A DNA stretch of 64,000 nucleotides from Pricia antarctica (lineage in GTDB: Bacteria; Bacteroidota; Bacteroidia; Flavobacteriales; Flavobacteriaceae), in NCBI RefSeq assembly GCF_900101815.1, contig NZ_FNAO01000007.1, positions 124,001-188,000 on the forward strand, written 5' to 3'. Positions 53,014 to 62,513 of the stretch are shown here, in pieces. The first letter of the stretch is position 1. Each line of letters begins with the position of its first letter. The notes beneath the pieces were generated by a model that was given only the letters and a program-made list of their open reading frames with translations, was not told where the DNA came from and did not search any database. Made by a program: the position numbers and the translations under genes.

Positions 53014-53267
53014 ATGAACTATCAGGATTATTTAAGGATTGATTCCAATAAAAGAGGAGAAAACCCTGTATTCGTGGATTGCGAATCACAGTTTATGATG
53101 TTTTGGAATACCTGGCCTCAAATATGACCGACGCAAAGACCCTCGATGATTTTAAAGACCCCACCCGTGAAGACCTGAAAGCATATATTGCCTTTGCTGC
53201 CGACCGCGAACGTAAACTAATGACTATTGCTAATGACTACCGATTCCGTACCTCGCCTTCGCGGTAA
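53014..53267 (+). pseudogene. Frameshifted DUF433 (antitoxin-type) gene
   Basis: From ATG 53014 the frame reads MNYQDYLRIDSNKRGEN and then leaves the family, stopping at 53127. The adjacent frame, read from the A run at 53060-53063, gives KPCIRGLRITVYDVLEYLAS and then an FAADRERKLMTI ending. Joined, they make a standard DUF433 protein of about 75 residues (HTH-like, usually the antitoxin partner of DUF5615 PIN-like toxins). One extra A in the run of four would restore the frame. No DUF5615 gene follows: the 3' end runs into the converging tsaD gene. It is either a decayed orphan antitoxin or a sequencing error. Confidence 0.85.
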
Positions 53268-54351
53268 CCGCTTGATTGGCAAATAACCCTTCTTGATATT
53301 TCAAATAACCCACAATGCCTATCATTGCGGCGTTGTCGGTGCAGTATTCGAATTTCGGTACGTAGGTGGTCCAACCGCGTTTTTTTTCGGCTTGCTTGAG
53401 GGCCATCCGGATACTGGAATTGGCGGATACGCCGCCACCAATTGCAATTCGGGTAATACCGGTCTGTTTCGAGGCCTTTTTGAGCTTATCCATCAAAATG
53501 CCTACAATGGTTTTTTGTATCGAAGCACAGATATCCTTTAAATTCTCGGTTACAAAATCCGGGTTCTTCGCCGTTTCCCGTTGAATGAAATAGAGAATAC
53601 TAGTTTTTAGTCCGCTAAAACTGAAATTGAGGCCGTCTACTTTGGGTTTAGGGAAGGGAAAGGCATCGGGATTTCCTTCTTGGGCATATCGATCGACTAA
53701 AGGACCGCCAGGGTAGGGAAGTCCCATTATCTTGGCACTTTTATCAAAGGCTTCCCCAACGGCATCATCTAAAGTTTCGCCCAAGATTTCCATATCGAAA
53801 TGATGCTTGACCAGAACGATCTGGGTATGACCGCCGCTGATGGTTAGCGCTAAAAACGGGAATTCTGGGACACTGCTATCCTCGTTCTTGCCTTTACGCC
53901 CTTTACTACCTTGCTGCCTACCAATTCCTTCGTCCCTACCAATTTCTTCGTCCCTGCCAATTCCTTCATCCTCATCCTCTATAAAGTGCGCCAAAATATG
54001 GGCCTGCATGTGATTGACCTCGATCAGCGGAACATTCAGTCCCAGGGCCAGGGACTTGGCAAAAGAGGTGCCCACCAACAAAGAACCCATAAGGCCCGGT
54101 CCGCGTGTAAAAGCTATGGCTGATATGTCTTTTTTGTCGATATTTGCCTTGACCAAAGCTTGGTGTACCACGGGAACAATATTTTGTTGGTGCGCCCGAG
54201 AGGCAAGTTCGGGTACAACCCCCCCGTACTCCTCATGTATTTTTTGGGTGGCCACCACATTGCTGAGCACTTTTTTATTCTTTAGAACCGCAGCGGAAGT
54301 GTCGTCGCATGACGACTCGATGGCAAGAATGTAACTATTTTTTTGTTTCAC
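53230..54351 (-). CDS. tsaD: tRNA N6-adenosine threonylcarbamoyltransferase
   Basis: A Kae1/TsaD family enzyme (about 373 residues) that forms t6A37 in ANN-decoding tRNAs with TsaB, TsaE and TsaC. The motifs are YILAIESSCDDTSAAVL at the N-terminus, GGVVPELASRAHQ, NHMQAHILAHF (metal-binding histidines), ISGGHTQIVLV and IGGGVSANSSIR. The start is taken as GTG 54351 (MKQKNSYIL), since the longer TTG frame start at 54378 lies within the -7 box. About 30 Asp/Glu/Gly/Lys-rich residues are inserted between the histidine motif and ISGGHT, partly encoded by three 18-bp repeats, making it longer than E. coli TsaD (337). It is divergent from tamB. Confidence 0.95.
   Translation of the reverse strand: MKQKNSYILAIESSCDDTSAAVLKNKKVLSNVVATQKIHEEYGGVVPELASRAHQQNIVPVVHQALVKANIDKKDISAIAFTRGPGLMGSLLVGTSFAKSLALGLNVPLIEVNHMQAHILAHFIEDEDEGIGRDEEIGRDEGIGRQQGSKGRKGKNEDSSVPEFPFLALTISGGHTQIVLVKHHFDMEILGETLDDAVGEAFDKSAKIMGLPYPGGPLVDRYAQEGNPDAFPFPKPKVDGLNFSFSGLKTSILYFIQRETAKNPDFVTENLKDICASIQKTIVGILMDKLKKASKQTGITRIAIGGGVSANSSIRMALKQAEKKRGWTTYVPKFEYCTDNAAMIGIVGYLKYQEGLFANQAVTAKARYGIGSH
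53918..53971 (-). repeat. Three 18-bp tandem repeats inside tsaD
   Basis: The units start at 53918, 53936 and 53954, with consensus CTACCAATTCCTTCGTCC on the plus strand and one to three differences between units. On the coding strand they give DEGIGR, DEEIGR and DEGIGR. Copy-number change would keep the frame. Confidence 0.9.
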
Positions 54352-54375
54352 CGTGTTTGGAATAAAATTTGGGAA

Positions 54376-54383
54376 CAAAGGTA
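54376..54383 (-). promoter_or_regulatory. -7 box (TACCTTTG) of tsaD
   Basis: A perfect TAnnTTTG on the minus strand, 24 bp before the GTG start. No clear TTG upstream at the usual distance. Confidence 0.5.
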
Positions 54384-54576
54384 TTTAAATTCAGTGCTAA
54401 CCTGAAATAATTGGTTACTTTGGTTTTTGAGGGAAAAAAATTTAATATTCAATGGGATGGCCACGATCTATGAACCTGTAGAAGGTAACGTCGCGCATTG
54501 AACTGTTTCAATATCAGCATTTAACAAATATCGCTTTATCAAAAAACTGAGAAAAATACTGATCCGGACCGTACTG

Positions 54577-57500
54577 GTGCTTTTGCTGATCAGTGTTTTG
54601 GGTACGCTGATACTCTCATTGCCCATCGTTCAAACCAGTTTTGCCCGGTATGCCGCCGATACCATCAACAAAGACTTCGGTACGCATATCAGTATCGATA
54701 GGCTGCGTATTTCGTTGATTTCCTGGGATACCAATCTAAAGGGCGTTTATATCGCCGATTATCAAAGGGATACGCTTTTCTACGTCAATGAGCTCACGAC
54801 TTCCATATTGAGCGTTCGAAACCTGATCAAGGGCCAGCTCGAATTCGGGGATATCGATATCGACCAGCTCGATTTTAAACTCAAGACCTACCGCGATACC
54901 ACAAGTACGAATCTGGAGGTGTTTATCGATAAACTGGACGATGGCCGCCCAAAAGACCCGAACAGACCGTCCTTTTTCTTTTCCTCGTCCGATGTCGAGA
55001 TAGCCAATAGTAATTTCATCCTCATAGACGAAAATCGGGAAACGGAGCAAATGCTACATTTCACCGGCCTTAATATCCGCGCGAAGGATTTTCAAATATC
55101 GGGGCCCCAGGTCACCGCAGATATCAAAGCGATGTCCTTTAAAAGCGGTAGGGGCATCGTGGTCGAGAAAATGGCAACCGAATTCAAGTATACCCGAGAG
55201 CAGATGCGCTTCGATTCGTTGCTAATCAATACCCCAAGGTCGCATTTGAAGGGGAATCTGGTATTCGATTATGAACGTACGGATTTCGAGGATTTTCTGA
55301 ACAAGGTAAAGCTGACCGCCGATTTTGACGATTCTACCGTGGCGTTCGACGAGATAAACATGCTTTACGATCAGTTCGGAAAGGGCAAGGAGGTAAATTT
55401 TTCTTCGCAGCTCAGCGGGGTTTTGAACGACCTGACCACCGAGCAGCTATTCCTGCAATCGGACAATACCGGTATTCGGGGCAATTTCAATTTCAAGAAC
55501 CTGTTTACGAAGACCAAACCTTTTATCATGAAGGCCGATATGAAAAACGTAAGCTCTAGCTATTACGAACTGCGGTCCTTGATGCCCAACATCATTGGCA
55601 AATCATTACCGCCGGTCGTTTTTCAGAAATTGGGCCAGTTTACCATCCGGGGAAATGCAACTATTTCCGATACTTCCATTGACGCCAAGGTAAATTTGAA
55701 TACCGCTATCGGAAGTAGCTATGCTGACGTAACTTTAAATGGGGTAAACGACATCAACAATGCGACCTATAAAGGATTTATTTCATTGATGGATTTTGAC
55801 CTAGGCGATTTTGTGGATAACAAAAGATTGGGAAAAACGACCTTGGATGTCAACATTGAGGGAAAAGGGTTCTTGCAAAAAACCCTGAACACCGAGGTTA
55901 TCGGTGAGGTGTATACGCTCAATTTTAACGACTATACGTATAAGAATATCAAGGTATCCGGTATTTTAAAAGATCAACTTTTTGACGGTAGCCTGGTCGT
56001 CGATGATGAGAATGTGAAATTCGATTTTAACGGATTGGCCGACTTTGGCTCTGCGCAAAACGATTTTAATTTTAATGCCAATGTAGACTACGCCGACCTC
56101 AAACGCCTACATTTTATCAATGACAGCGTTTCAATTTTTAAAGGCAACGTAAACATGAACGTTACCGGAAACACCCTGGACGATCTGATGGGGGACATCT
56201 CGTTTACCAAAACCGTTTTCAAGAACAAGAACGAGGTCTACTATTTTGAGGATTTCAAGGTGTCTTCCAGTTTCGAGAACGACTCCATCCGCATCATTGA
56301 TATCAATTCCCCCGATATAATCACCGGATACCTGAAAGGTAATTTTAAGGTGAAAGAGCTGGGTAAATTGCTCCAGAATTCCCTCGGAAGTATTTATACC
56401 AACTATCGGCCCTTCAAGATTTCCAGTGGGCAGACGTTGGCCTTTAATTTTAAGATCTACAATAAGATTGTCGATGTGTTCTTTCCCGAGGTGAAGTTTG
56501 ATCCCAATACTTTTATTAAGGGAGATATCGTGGCGGACGAGGGCGATTTTAAATTAAATTTCAAATCACCAAGTATTGAGGCCTTCGGCAATGAGGCCGA
56601 TAATATCGACATCCGGATCGACAACAAGAACCCTTTGTTCAACACCTTTATTTCCGTAGGCGATCTTTCGAACCGCTTTTATGATGTCAAGGATTTTAAC
56701 CTGATCAACACTACCTTGAAGGATACGCTTTTCTTTAGAACGGAATTCAAGGGCGGCCGAGAGTTTGACGATAGTTACAACCTTAATTTTTACCACACTT
56801 TTAACGCCGATAATAAGTCCGTTATCGGTTTAAAGACCTCTGAGGTGAGCTTTAAGGGCAATACCTGGGTATTGAACAAAGATAATGACAACAAAAACAA
56901 AGTAATCATCAATCGCACCCTGGATAGTATCGATATTCGGGAAATCGTAATGAACAACAGCCAAGAAGAACAGATCCGACTTCGTGGCGAACTGGCCGAC
57001 TCTACGTATAAAGATCTCGAACTACAGTTCAAGATCGTATCGCTGGATAAAATCACACCTGCCATTGACAGCCTGAAATTACAGGGTGAGGTGAACGGTA
57101 CCTTGAACATACTTCAAAAAGACGATATTTACCTTCCATCCTCGAACTTGGGCATCGAAGATTTTTCCATCAACAATATCCGGTTGGGCGATTTGGCGCT
57201 TGGTATCGTGGGTAATAAAGACCTTACCGAATTCTCGGTAAACACGCAGATAAAAAACAAGGGTCGTGAAAAACTAAGTGTTATAGGCACTATTAATAAT
57301 CAGGGCGACATGCCCGTGGCGGATCTTTCGGTCAGTCTCGACAGCTTTGACCTTGAGCCTTTCGCCCCATTGGGCGAGGCCATTCTTCGCAATATCAGAG
57401 GCGATGTTACCGGTACCGCCACCATAACCGGCCCTGTGAACAATCCCGATTTTGAGGGCGTCCTTACTTTAAATAATGCCGGATTGGGAGTGCCCTATCT

Positions 57501-59013
57501 TAATGTGGATTATAGTTTTGCGAATAGTTCACGGGTAAACCTGTACAAGCAGACTTTCGATTTCGATAACATACAAATAACCGATGTCGCCAAAAAAACA
57601 AAGGCGACCTTAGACGGTACGATAAGCCACTCCTTTTTCGATAATTGGTTATTAGATCTTAATGTGGATACCCAGAACGATCGATTGCTCGTTTTGAATA
57701 CCGATTTTGAAGAGGAAGTATTGTACTACGGCACTGGATTCCTAAATGGAAAAGGAAGGATTTTTGGTCCCACAAAGGCATTGAACATAAAAGTGGAAGG
57801 CGAAACGGCCCGCGGAACCTCGTTGAAAATTCCCTTGAGCGACGTGGCATCCATCGGGGATTATTCCTTCATTAATTTTGTCAAAAAAAACGGACTCGAT
57901 AGTATCGACGAAACACGCACCTTGGATGAATTTCAGGGGCTCGAGCTTACTTTCGACCTAGACGTAACCCCCGAAGCCGAGGTAGAGATCGTTACCGATA
58001 CCGAAACGGGAAGCTCCCTTAGGGGAAGCGGAGTGGGGATTATTCTCATCCGAATCAACACGCTCGGGGCCTTCGAGATGTACGGGGATTTTGTCGTGGT
58101 AGAAGGGGAATACAATTACAAGTTCGGGGGCGTGATCAACAAAACTTTTCAGGTAAAACCGGGCGGTACCATTGTCTGGGACCGCGAGCCGCTCAAAGCA
58201 ACCTTAGACCTTGAAGCAGTCTATGCCCTTAACGCGAACCCGGCACCGTTGCTCGATAATTCGGACTACAGACGGCGCATACCTACCGAGGTGGTCATTA
58301 AACTGACCAATGAACTTGAGAGTCCCGATATCGCTTTCAAGATTGATTTTCCGGGTACGAACTCCATTATTCAGTCCCAATTACAATATCGGTTACAAGA
58401 TCCCGCGGTCGAAGAACGCAATGCCCTTTTTCTGTTGGCCCAAGGCTCCTTTGTCAACGACCAGACCGGCATCAACCAACAGGCGGTGACCGGCAACTTA
58501 TTACAATCCGCATCGGGACTCCTGAACCAAGTTTTGGGCGAGAACGATAATTTCAATTTGGGTCTTTCCTACGAACAGGGCTTTATTGACCGTAGCACGG
58601 CCTTTGAGACAGAGAGCCGGGTCGGGGTCACGGTATCGACACAGATCAGCGATAGGTTGCTCTTCAATGGCAAGGTGGGCGTGCCGGTCGGGGGGACGAG
58701 GGAAACCGTAGTTGCCGGGGATTTCGAGATTGAGTTGTTATTGAACGAAGAAGGTACCTTAAGCGCTAAGTTTTTTAACCGTGAAAACGAAATACGGGAA
58801 TATCTGGCCGATAGGCTGGGGTATACCCAAGGAGTCGGTATTTCTTATGAAGTCGATTTTGATAGTTTCAGCGCGCTTTTTCGAAAACTCCTAAAAAAGG
58901 ATGCGGCCCCCAAAGAAGATTTGCCGGATCTCGATAAGGTACCTACCGCGGTGATGGGCAAAGACAGCCTGTTGCGGTTTTACCCGAAATCGAAGTTGAA
59001 TGGCGGGCGATAA
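54577..59013 (+). CDS. tamB: Translocation/assembly module TamB-like protein
   Basis: A very large (at least 1478 residues) AsmA/TamB-type protein, anchored by an N-terminal helix (LLLISVLGTLILSLPIV) and spanning the periplasm as a long beta-taco. It shows many short repeated beta strands and a C-terminal TamB domain (DUF490) with GSGVGIILIRINTLG, GDFVVVEGEYNYKFGGVINK, FQVKPGGTIVWDREPLKATL and LLFNGKVGVPVGG. The family acts in outer-membrane protein assembly or lipid transfer. The GTG at 54577 is the first usual initiator, but the frame is open upstream to 54502 and codes a convincing basic segment (KYRFIKKLRKILIR), so the true start may be a rare codon upstream. Divergent from tsaD, an arrangement common in flavobacteria. 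Confidence 0.9.
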   Translation: MLLLISVLGTLILSLPIVQTSFARYAADTINKDFGTHISIDRLRISLISWDTNLKGVYIADYQRDTLFYVNELTTSILSVRNLIKGQLEFGDIDIDQLDFKLKTYRDTTSTNLEVFIDKLDDGRPKDPNRPSFFFSSSDVEIANSNFILIDENRETEQMLHFTGLNIRAKDFQISGPQVTADIKAMSFKSGRGIVVEKMATEFKYTREQMRFDSLLINTPRSHLKGNLVFDYERTDFEDFLNKVKLTADFDDSTVAFDEINMLYDQFGKGKEVNFSSQLSGVLNDLTTEQLFLQSDNTGIRGNFNFKNLFTKTKPFIMKADMKNVSSSYYELRSLMPNIIGKSLPPVVFQKLGQFTIRGNATISDTSIDAKVNLNTAIGSSYADVTLNGVNDINNATYKGFISLMDFDLGDFVDNKRLGKTTLDVNIEGKGFLQKTLNTEVIGEVYTLNFNDYTYKNIKVSGILKDQLFDGSLVVDDENVKFDFNGLADFGSAQNDFNFNANVDYADLKRLHFINDSVSIFKGNVNMNVTGNTLDDLMGDISFTKTVFKNKNEVYYFEDFKVSSSFENDSIRIIDINSPDIITGYLKGNFKVKELGKLLQNSLGSIYTNYRPFKISSGQTLAFNFKIYNKIVDVFFPEVKFDPNTFIKGDIVADEGDFKLNFKSPSIEAFGNEADNIDIRIDNKNPLFNTFISVGDLSNRFYDVKDFNLINTTLKDTLFFRTEFKGGREFDDSYNLNFYHTFNADNKSVIGLKTSEVSFKGNTWVLNKDNDNKNKVIINRTLDSIDIREIVMNNSQEEQIRLRGELADSTYKDLELQFKIVSLDKITPAIDSLKLQGEVNGTLNILQKDDIYLPSSNLGIEDFSINNIRLGDLALGIVGNKDLTEFSVNTQIKNKGREKLSVIGTINNQGDMPVADLSVSLDSFDLEPFAPLGEAILRNIRGDVTGTATITGPVNNPDFEGVLTLNNAGLGVPYLNVDYSFANSSRVNLYKQTFDFDNIQITDVAKKTKATLDGTISHSFFDNWLLDLNVDTQNDRLLVLNTDFEEEVLYYGTGFLNGKGRIFGPTKALNIKVEGETARGTSLKIPLSDVASIGDYSFINFVKKNGLDSIDETRTLDEFQGLELTFDLDVTPEAEVEIVTDTETGSSLRGSGVGIILIRINTLGAFEMYGDFVVVEGEYNYKFGGVINKTFQVKPGGTIVWDREPLKATLDLEAVYALNANPAPLLDNSDYRRRIPTEVVIKLTNELESPDIAFKIDFPGTNSIIQSQLQYRLQDPAVEERNALFLLAQGSFVNDQTGINQQAVTGNLLQSASGLLNQVLGENDNFNLGLSYEQGFIDRSTAFETESRVGVTVSTQISDRLLFNGKVGVPVGGTRETVVAGDFEIELLLNEEGTLSAKFFNRENEIREYLADRLGYTQGVGISYEVDFDSFSALFRKLLKKDAAPKEDLPDLDKVPTAVMGKDSLLRFYPKSKLNGGR

Positions 59014-59123
59014 TTTTTCAACTTATTGTCAGTTTCCATCTATTATTTCTACGAAAACGTTTGAGATGCTACGAATAATTCAAATTAGCAGCCTGCGCCC
59101 TACTTGAATTGGAACAAGTTTTG

Positions 59124-59131
59124 TAATTTTG
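59124..59131 (+). promoter_or_regulatory. pfkA promoter (TTG-N17-TAATTTTG)
   Basis: TTG at 59104-59106 and a perfect -7 box at 59124-59131, 17 bp apart, with the ATG 16 bp after the box. One of the best consensus matches in the window. Confidence 0.6.
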
Positions 59132-59147
59132 CAGCTTAGTTTTTTTA

Positions 59148-60134
59148 ATGGGTCCAGAAATAAAGAAAATTGGGGTTTTGACTTCCGGTGGCGATTCCCC
59201 CGGCATGAATGCGGCCATACGGTCCGTCGTTCGTACCTGTGCTTATATGAAGGTCGATTGTGTAGGTATCTATAGAGGATATCAAGGTATGATCGAGGGC
59301 GATTTCAAACCTATGGATGCCCGAAGCGTCAACAACATCATTAATAAGGGAGGTACGATATTGAAGTCCGCCCGATGTGACGAGTTCCGCACGCCCGAAG
59401 GCCGTAAGATGGCCTATGAACAGCTACGTGCCGAAGGTATCGATGCCTTTGTGGTCATCGGAGGCGATGGTAGCTTTCATGGGGCAATGACGTTCAACGA
59501 AGAATACCACTTTCCGATTATCGGTATACCCGGAACGATCGATAACGATATTTTCGGTACCTCGAACACCGTAGGTTTCGATACGGCAATGAACACCGTG
59601 GTAGACGTCATCGACAAGATCAGGGATACCGCAAGTTCGCACAACAGATTGTTCTTTGTAGAGGTGATGGGCCGTGATGTCGGCCATATTGCGCTAAACG
59701 CCGGCGTAGGTGCCGGAGCCGAGGAGATATTGATTCCCGAGGAAAACCGGGGCTTGGAACGTTTGTTGGAATCGTTGAAGCGCAGTAAAAAATCCGGGAA
59801 ATCATCAAGTATCGTAGTGGTTGCTGAAGGTGACAAGATAGGCAAAAGTGTTTTCGAGCTCAAGGAATATGTCGAGGAACACCTTCCTATATATGATGTA
59901 CGCGTTTCCGTACTGGGGCACATGCAGCGAGGCGGCGCACCTTCGTGCTACGATCGCGTGCTTGCGAGCAGAATGGGGGTGAAGGCCGTGGAAAGCCTGT
60001 TGGAGGGCATGACGAATTTTATGGTCGGTGTTCAAAATAATAAGATTATTCTGACCCCGATCAGTAAGGCTATCAAAGGGCATACCAAAATAGATAAAGA
60101 ACTTATACGCGTCTCAGAAATCATGACCACCTAG
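59148..60134 (+). CDS. pfkA: 6-phosphofructokinase
   Basis: A 328-residue ATP-dependent phosphofructokinase (PF00365), the committed step of glycolysis. ATP- and substrate-binding motifs are intact: LTSGGDSPGMNAAIRSVVR, VVIGGDGSFHGA, the catalytic GIPGTIDNDIFGTSNTVGFD with the PGTIDND core, FFVEVMGRDVGHIALN and LGHMQRGGAPSCYDR. The glycine in the GGDGS motif suggests ATP rather than pyrophosphate as donor. It is followed by gap on the same strand, but gap has its own -7 box 107 bp after the pfkA stop. Confidence 0.97.
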   Translation: MGPEIKKIGVLTSGGDSPGMNAAIRSVVRTCAYMKVDCVGIYRGYQGMIEGDFKPMDARSVNNIINKGGTILKSARCDEFRTPEGRKMAYEQLRAEGIDAFVVIGGDGSFHGAMTFNEEYHFPIIGIPGTIDNDIFGTSNTVGFDTAMNTVVDVIDKIRDTASSHNRLFFVEVMGRDVGHIALNAGVGAGAEEILIPEENRGLERLLESLKRSKKSGKSSSIVVVAEGDKIGKSVFELKEYVEEHLPIYDVRVSVLGHMQRGGAPSCYDRVLASRMGVKAVESLLEGMTNFMVGVQNNKIILTPISKAIKGHTKIDKELIRVSEIMTT

Positions 60135-60240
60135 TTGTGGCACTCGGGAATCGAACCAAAACAGCTGCGTTTTTCGAAAATTGAACATAGACTCCTATGT
60201 ATTGAACAACTTTAGTTTAGGAGTTTAGAAGGAAAACAGA

Positions 60241-60248
60241 TAGTTTTG
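60241..60248 (+). promoter_or_regulatory. -7 box (TAGTTTTG) of gap
   Basis: A perfect TAnnTTTG, with TTTA at 60216-60219 at a suitable distance (21 bp). It predicts a leader of about 75 nt before the ATG at 60328. Confidence 0.5.
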
Positions 60249-60315
60249 AAACGATAATCATTAGCATACCGCACCCAACATGGGTGTAATACATAAAACA
60301 TAATTTTAATCCTAA

Positions 60316-61329
<1,014 letters not shown>

Positions 61330-61351
61330 TTTTTAAGGTATTTTTTTAACT

Positions 61352-61398
61352 GAATCCTGAGATTAGGCAAAATTTTGCTTATTTTCAGGATTCTTTTT
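61352..61398 (+). terminator. Terminator after gap
   Basis: GAATCCTGA (61352-61360) pairs with TCAGGATTC (61385-61393); the loop contains a smaller GCAAAATTTTGC hairpin. A run of five T follows. Confidence 0.75.
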
Positions 61399-61515
61399 GT
61401 TACGTTTTACCGATTACGATTTTTTCTAAACACACTCTGAATGTCTATTCATTTCATTACGTTTTTCAGAATTTGGAATTTGAGATTTGGTGCTTGAAAT
61501 TAAATTACACAGCTT

Positions 61516-62367
61516 ATGATATTAATTGTAGATAGCGGGGCAACAAAATCCGACTGGATAGCCTTAGACAAAAATGGCAACCAATTGTTCATCACCCAGA
61601 CATTGGGACTGAGTCCCGAAGTTTTGACCCGGAACGTCATCGAAGACCGATTGGCCAACAATTTCGAGCTCTCCAAGAATAAAGATGAGGTGACCCAGTT
61701 GCATTTTTACGGTGCGGGCTGCGGTACCGATCGCATGAAAAAGTTTTTGGCCGAAATTTTTAAGGATTTTTTTCCCAAAGCCAAGGCCGATGTCAAGGAA
61801 GACACCTTTGCCGCCATTTTTTCAACGACCAAGGTAGGGCATCAAGGTATTGTCTGTATTTTGGGCACCGGTTCCAATTGCAGTTATTATGATGGTGAGC
61901 GCCTGCATCAAAAAGTGACCTCTTTGGGGTATATTCCCATGGATGACGGAAGCGGTAATTTCTTCGGAAGAAAATTGATACGGGATTATTATTTTAACAA
62001 GATGCCGCAAGATTTGGCGGAAAAATTCGCCGAGGGATACGATCTCGAGGCCGATGTTATTAAGGAGAACCTCTACAAGCAGCCCAATCCGAATACGTAT
62101 TTGGCCACCTTCGCCCGGTTTCTTGTGGAGAACAAAGATCACCCGTATTCAAAGGGTGTTATCGATAAGGGCTTTCAGCAGTTCATCAATAACTACATCA
62201 TGCAATTCGATTTGGCCACCAAGGTGCCCATCAACTTTGTGGGAAGCATTGCCCATTACCTCCGCAAAGAACTGACCGCCGTTCTCGAGCGCAATGATTT
62301 GATCGTAGGGGTTATCCGCCAGAGGCCCATTGAGGGCTTGATGGAGTTTCACCGGGAGACGCTGTAA
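61516..62367 (+). CDS. N-acetylglucosamine kinase (BadF/BadG/BcrA/BcrD ATPase family)
   Basis: A 283-residue sugar-kinase-type ATPase. The phosphate 1 motif is MILIVDSGATKSDWIALD and the phosphate 2 region is IVCILGTGSNCSYYDG. MDDGSGNFFGRKLI and INFVGSIAHYLRKEL follow. Family members phosphorylate GlcNAc or glucosamine. The pfkA-gap-kinase order is common in flavobacteria, and with the NagB and MurQ genes earlier in the window this enzyme would salvage GlcNAc released by NagZ. Substrate assignment is by family and context. No clear -7 box was seen in the 186-bp gap after the gap terminator. Confidence 0.88.
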   Translation: MILIVDSGATKSDWIALDKNGNQLFITQTLGLSPEVLTRNVIEDRLANNFELSKNKDEVTQLHFYGAGCGTDRMKKFLAEIFKDFFPKAKADVKEDTFAAIFSTTKVGHQGIVCILGTGSNCSYYDGERLHQKVTSLGYIPMDDGSGNFFGRKLIRDYYFNKMPQDLAEKFAEGYDLEADVIKENLYKQPNPNTYLATFARFLVENKDHPYSKGVIDKGFQQFINNYIMQFDLATKVPINFVGSIAHYLRKELTAVLERNDLIVGVIRQRPIEGLMEFHRETL

Positions 62368-62513
62368 CAAAATCAAAATCAAATTCAAAAACCAAATTTA
62401 ATTACAAGGCTGGCTAAAGTCATCATTGTAGTGCCCGTGGTTTAAAGTATAATCGCTATTTCGCAGCTGTTCAAGGTTGCAAGTATTTCATTTTTTCCGT
62501 GAACGTTCAACTT

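Noticed and set aside
54349-54383. TTG at 54378 as the start of tsaD
   Set aside because: It lies inside the TACCTTTG promoter box and would add nine residues (FPNFIPNT-type) not seen in TsaD; GTG 54351 gives the usual N-terminus.
60137-60160. tRNA T-arm-like text on the minus strand (GGTTCGATTCCCGAG followed by TGCCAC) just after pfkA
   Set aside because: There is no matching acceptor 5' strand, anticodon arm or D arm upstream on that strand, and the T stem has a mismatch. It is too short to call a tRNA or an attachment site.
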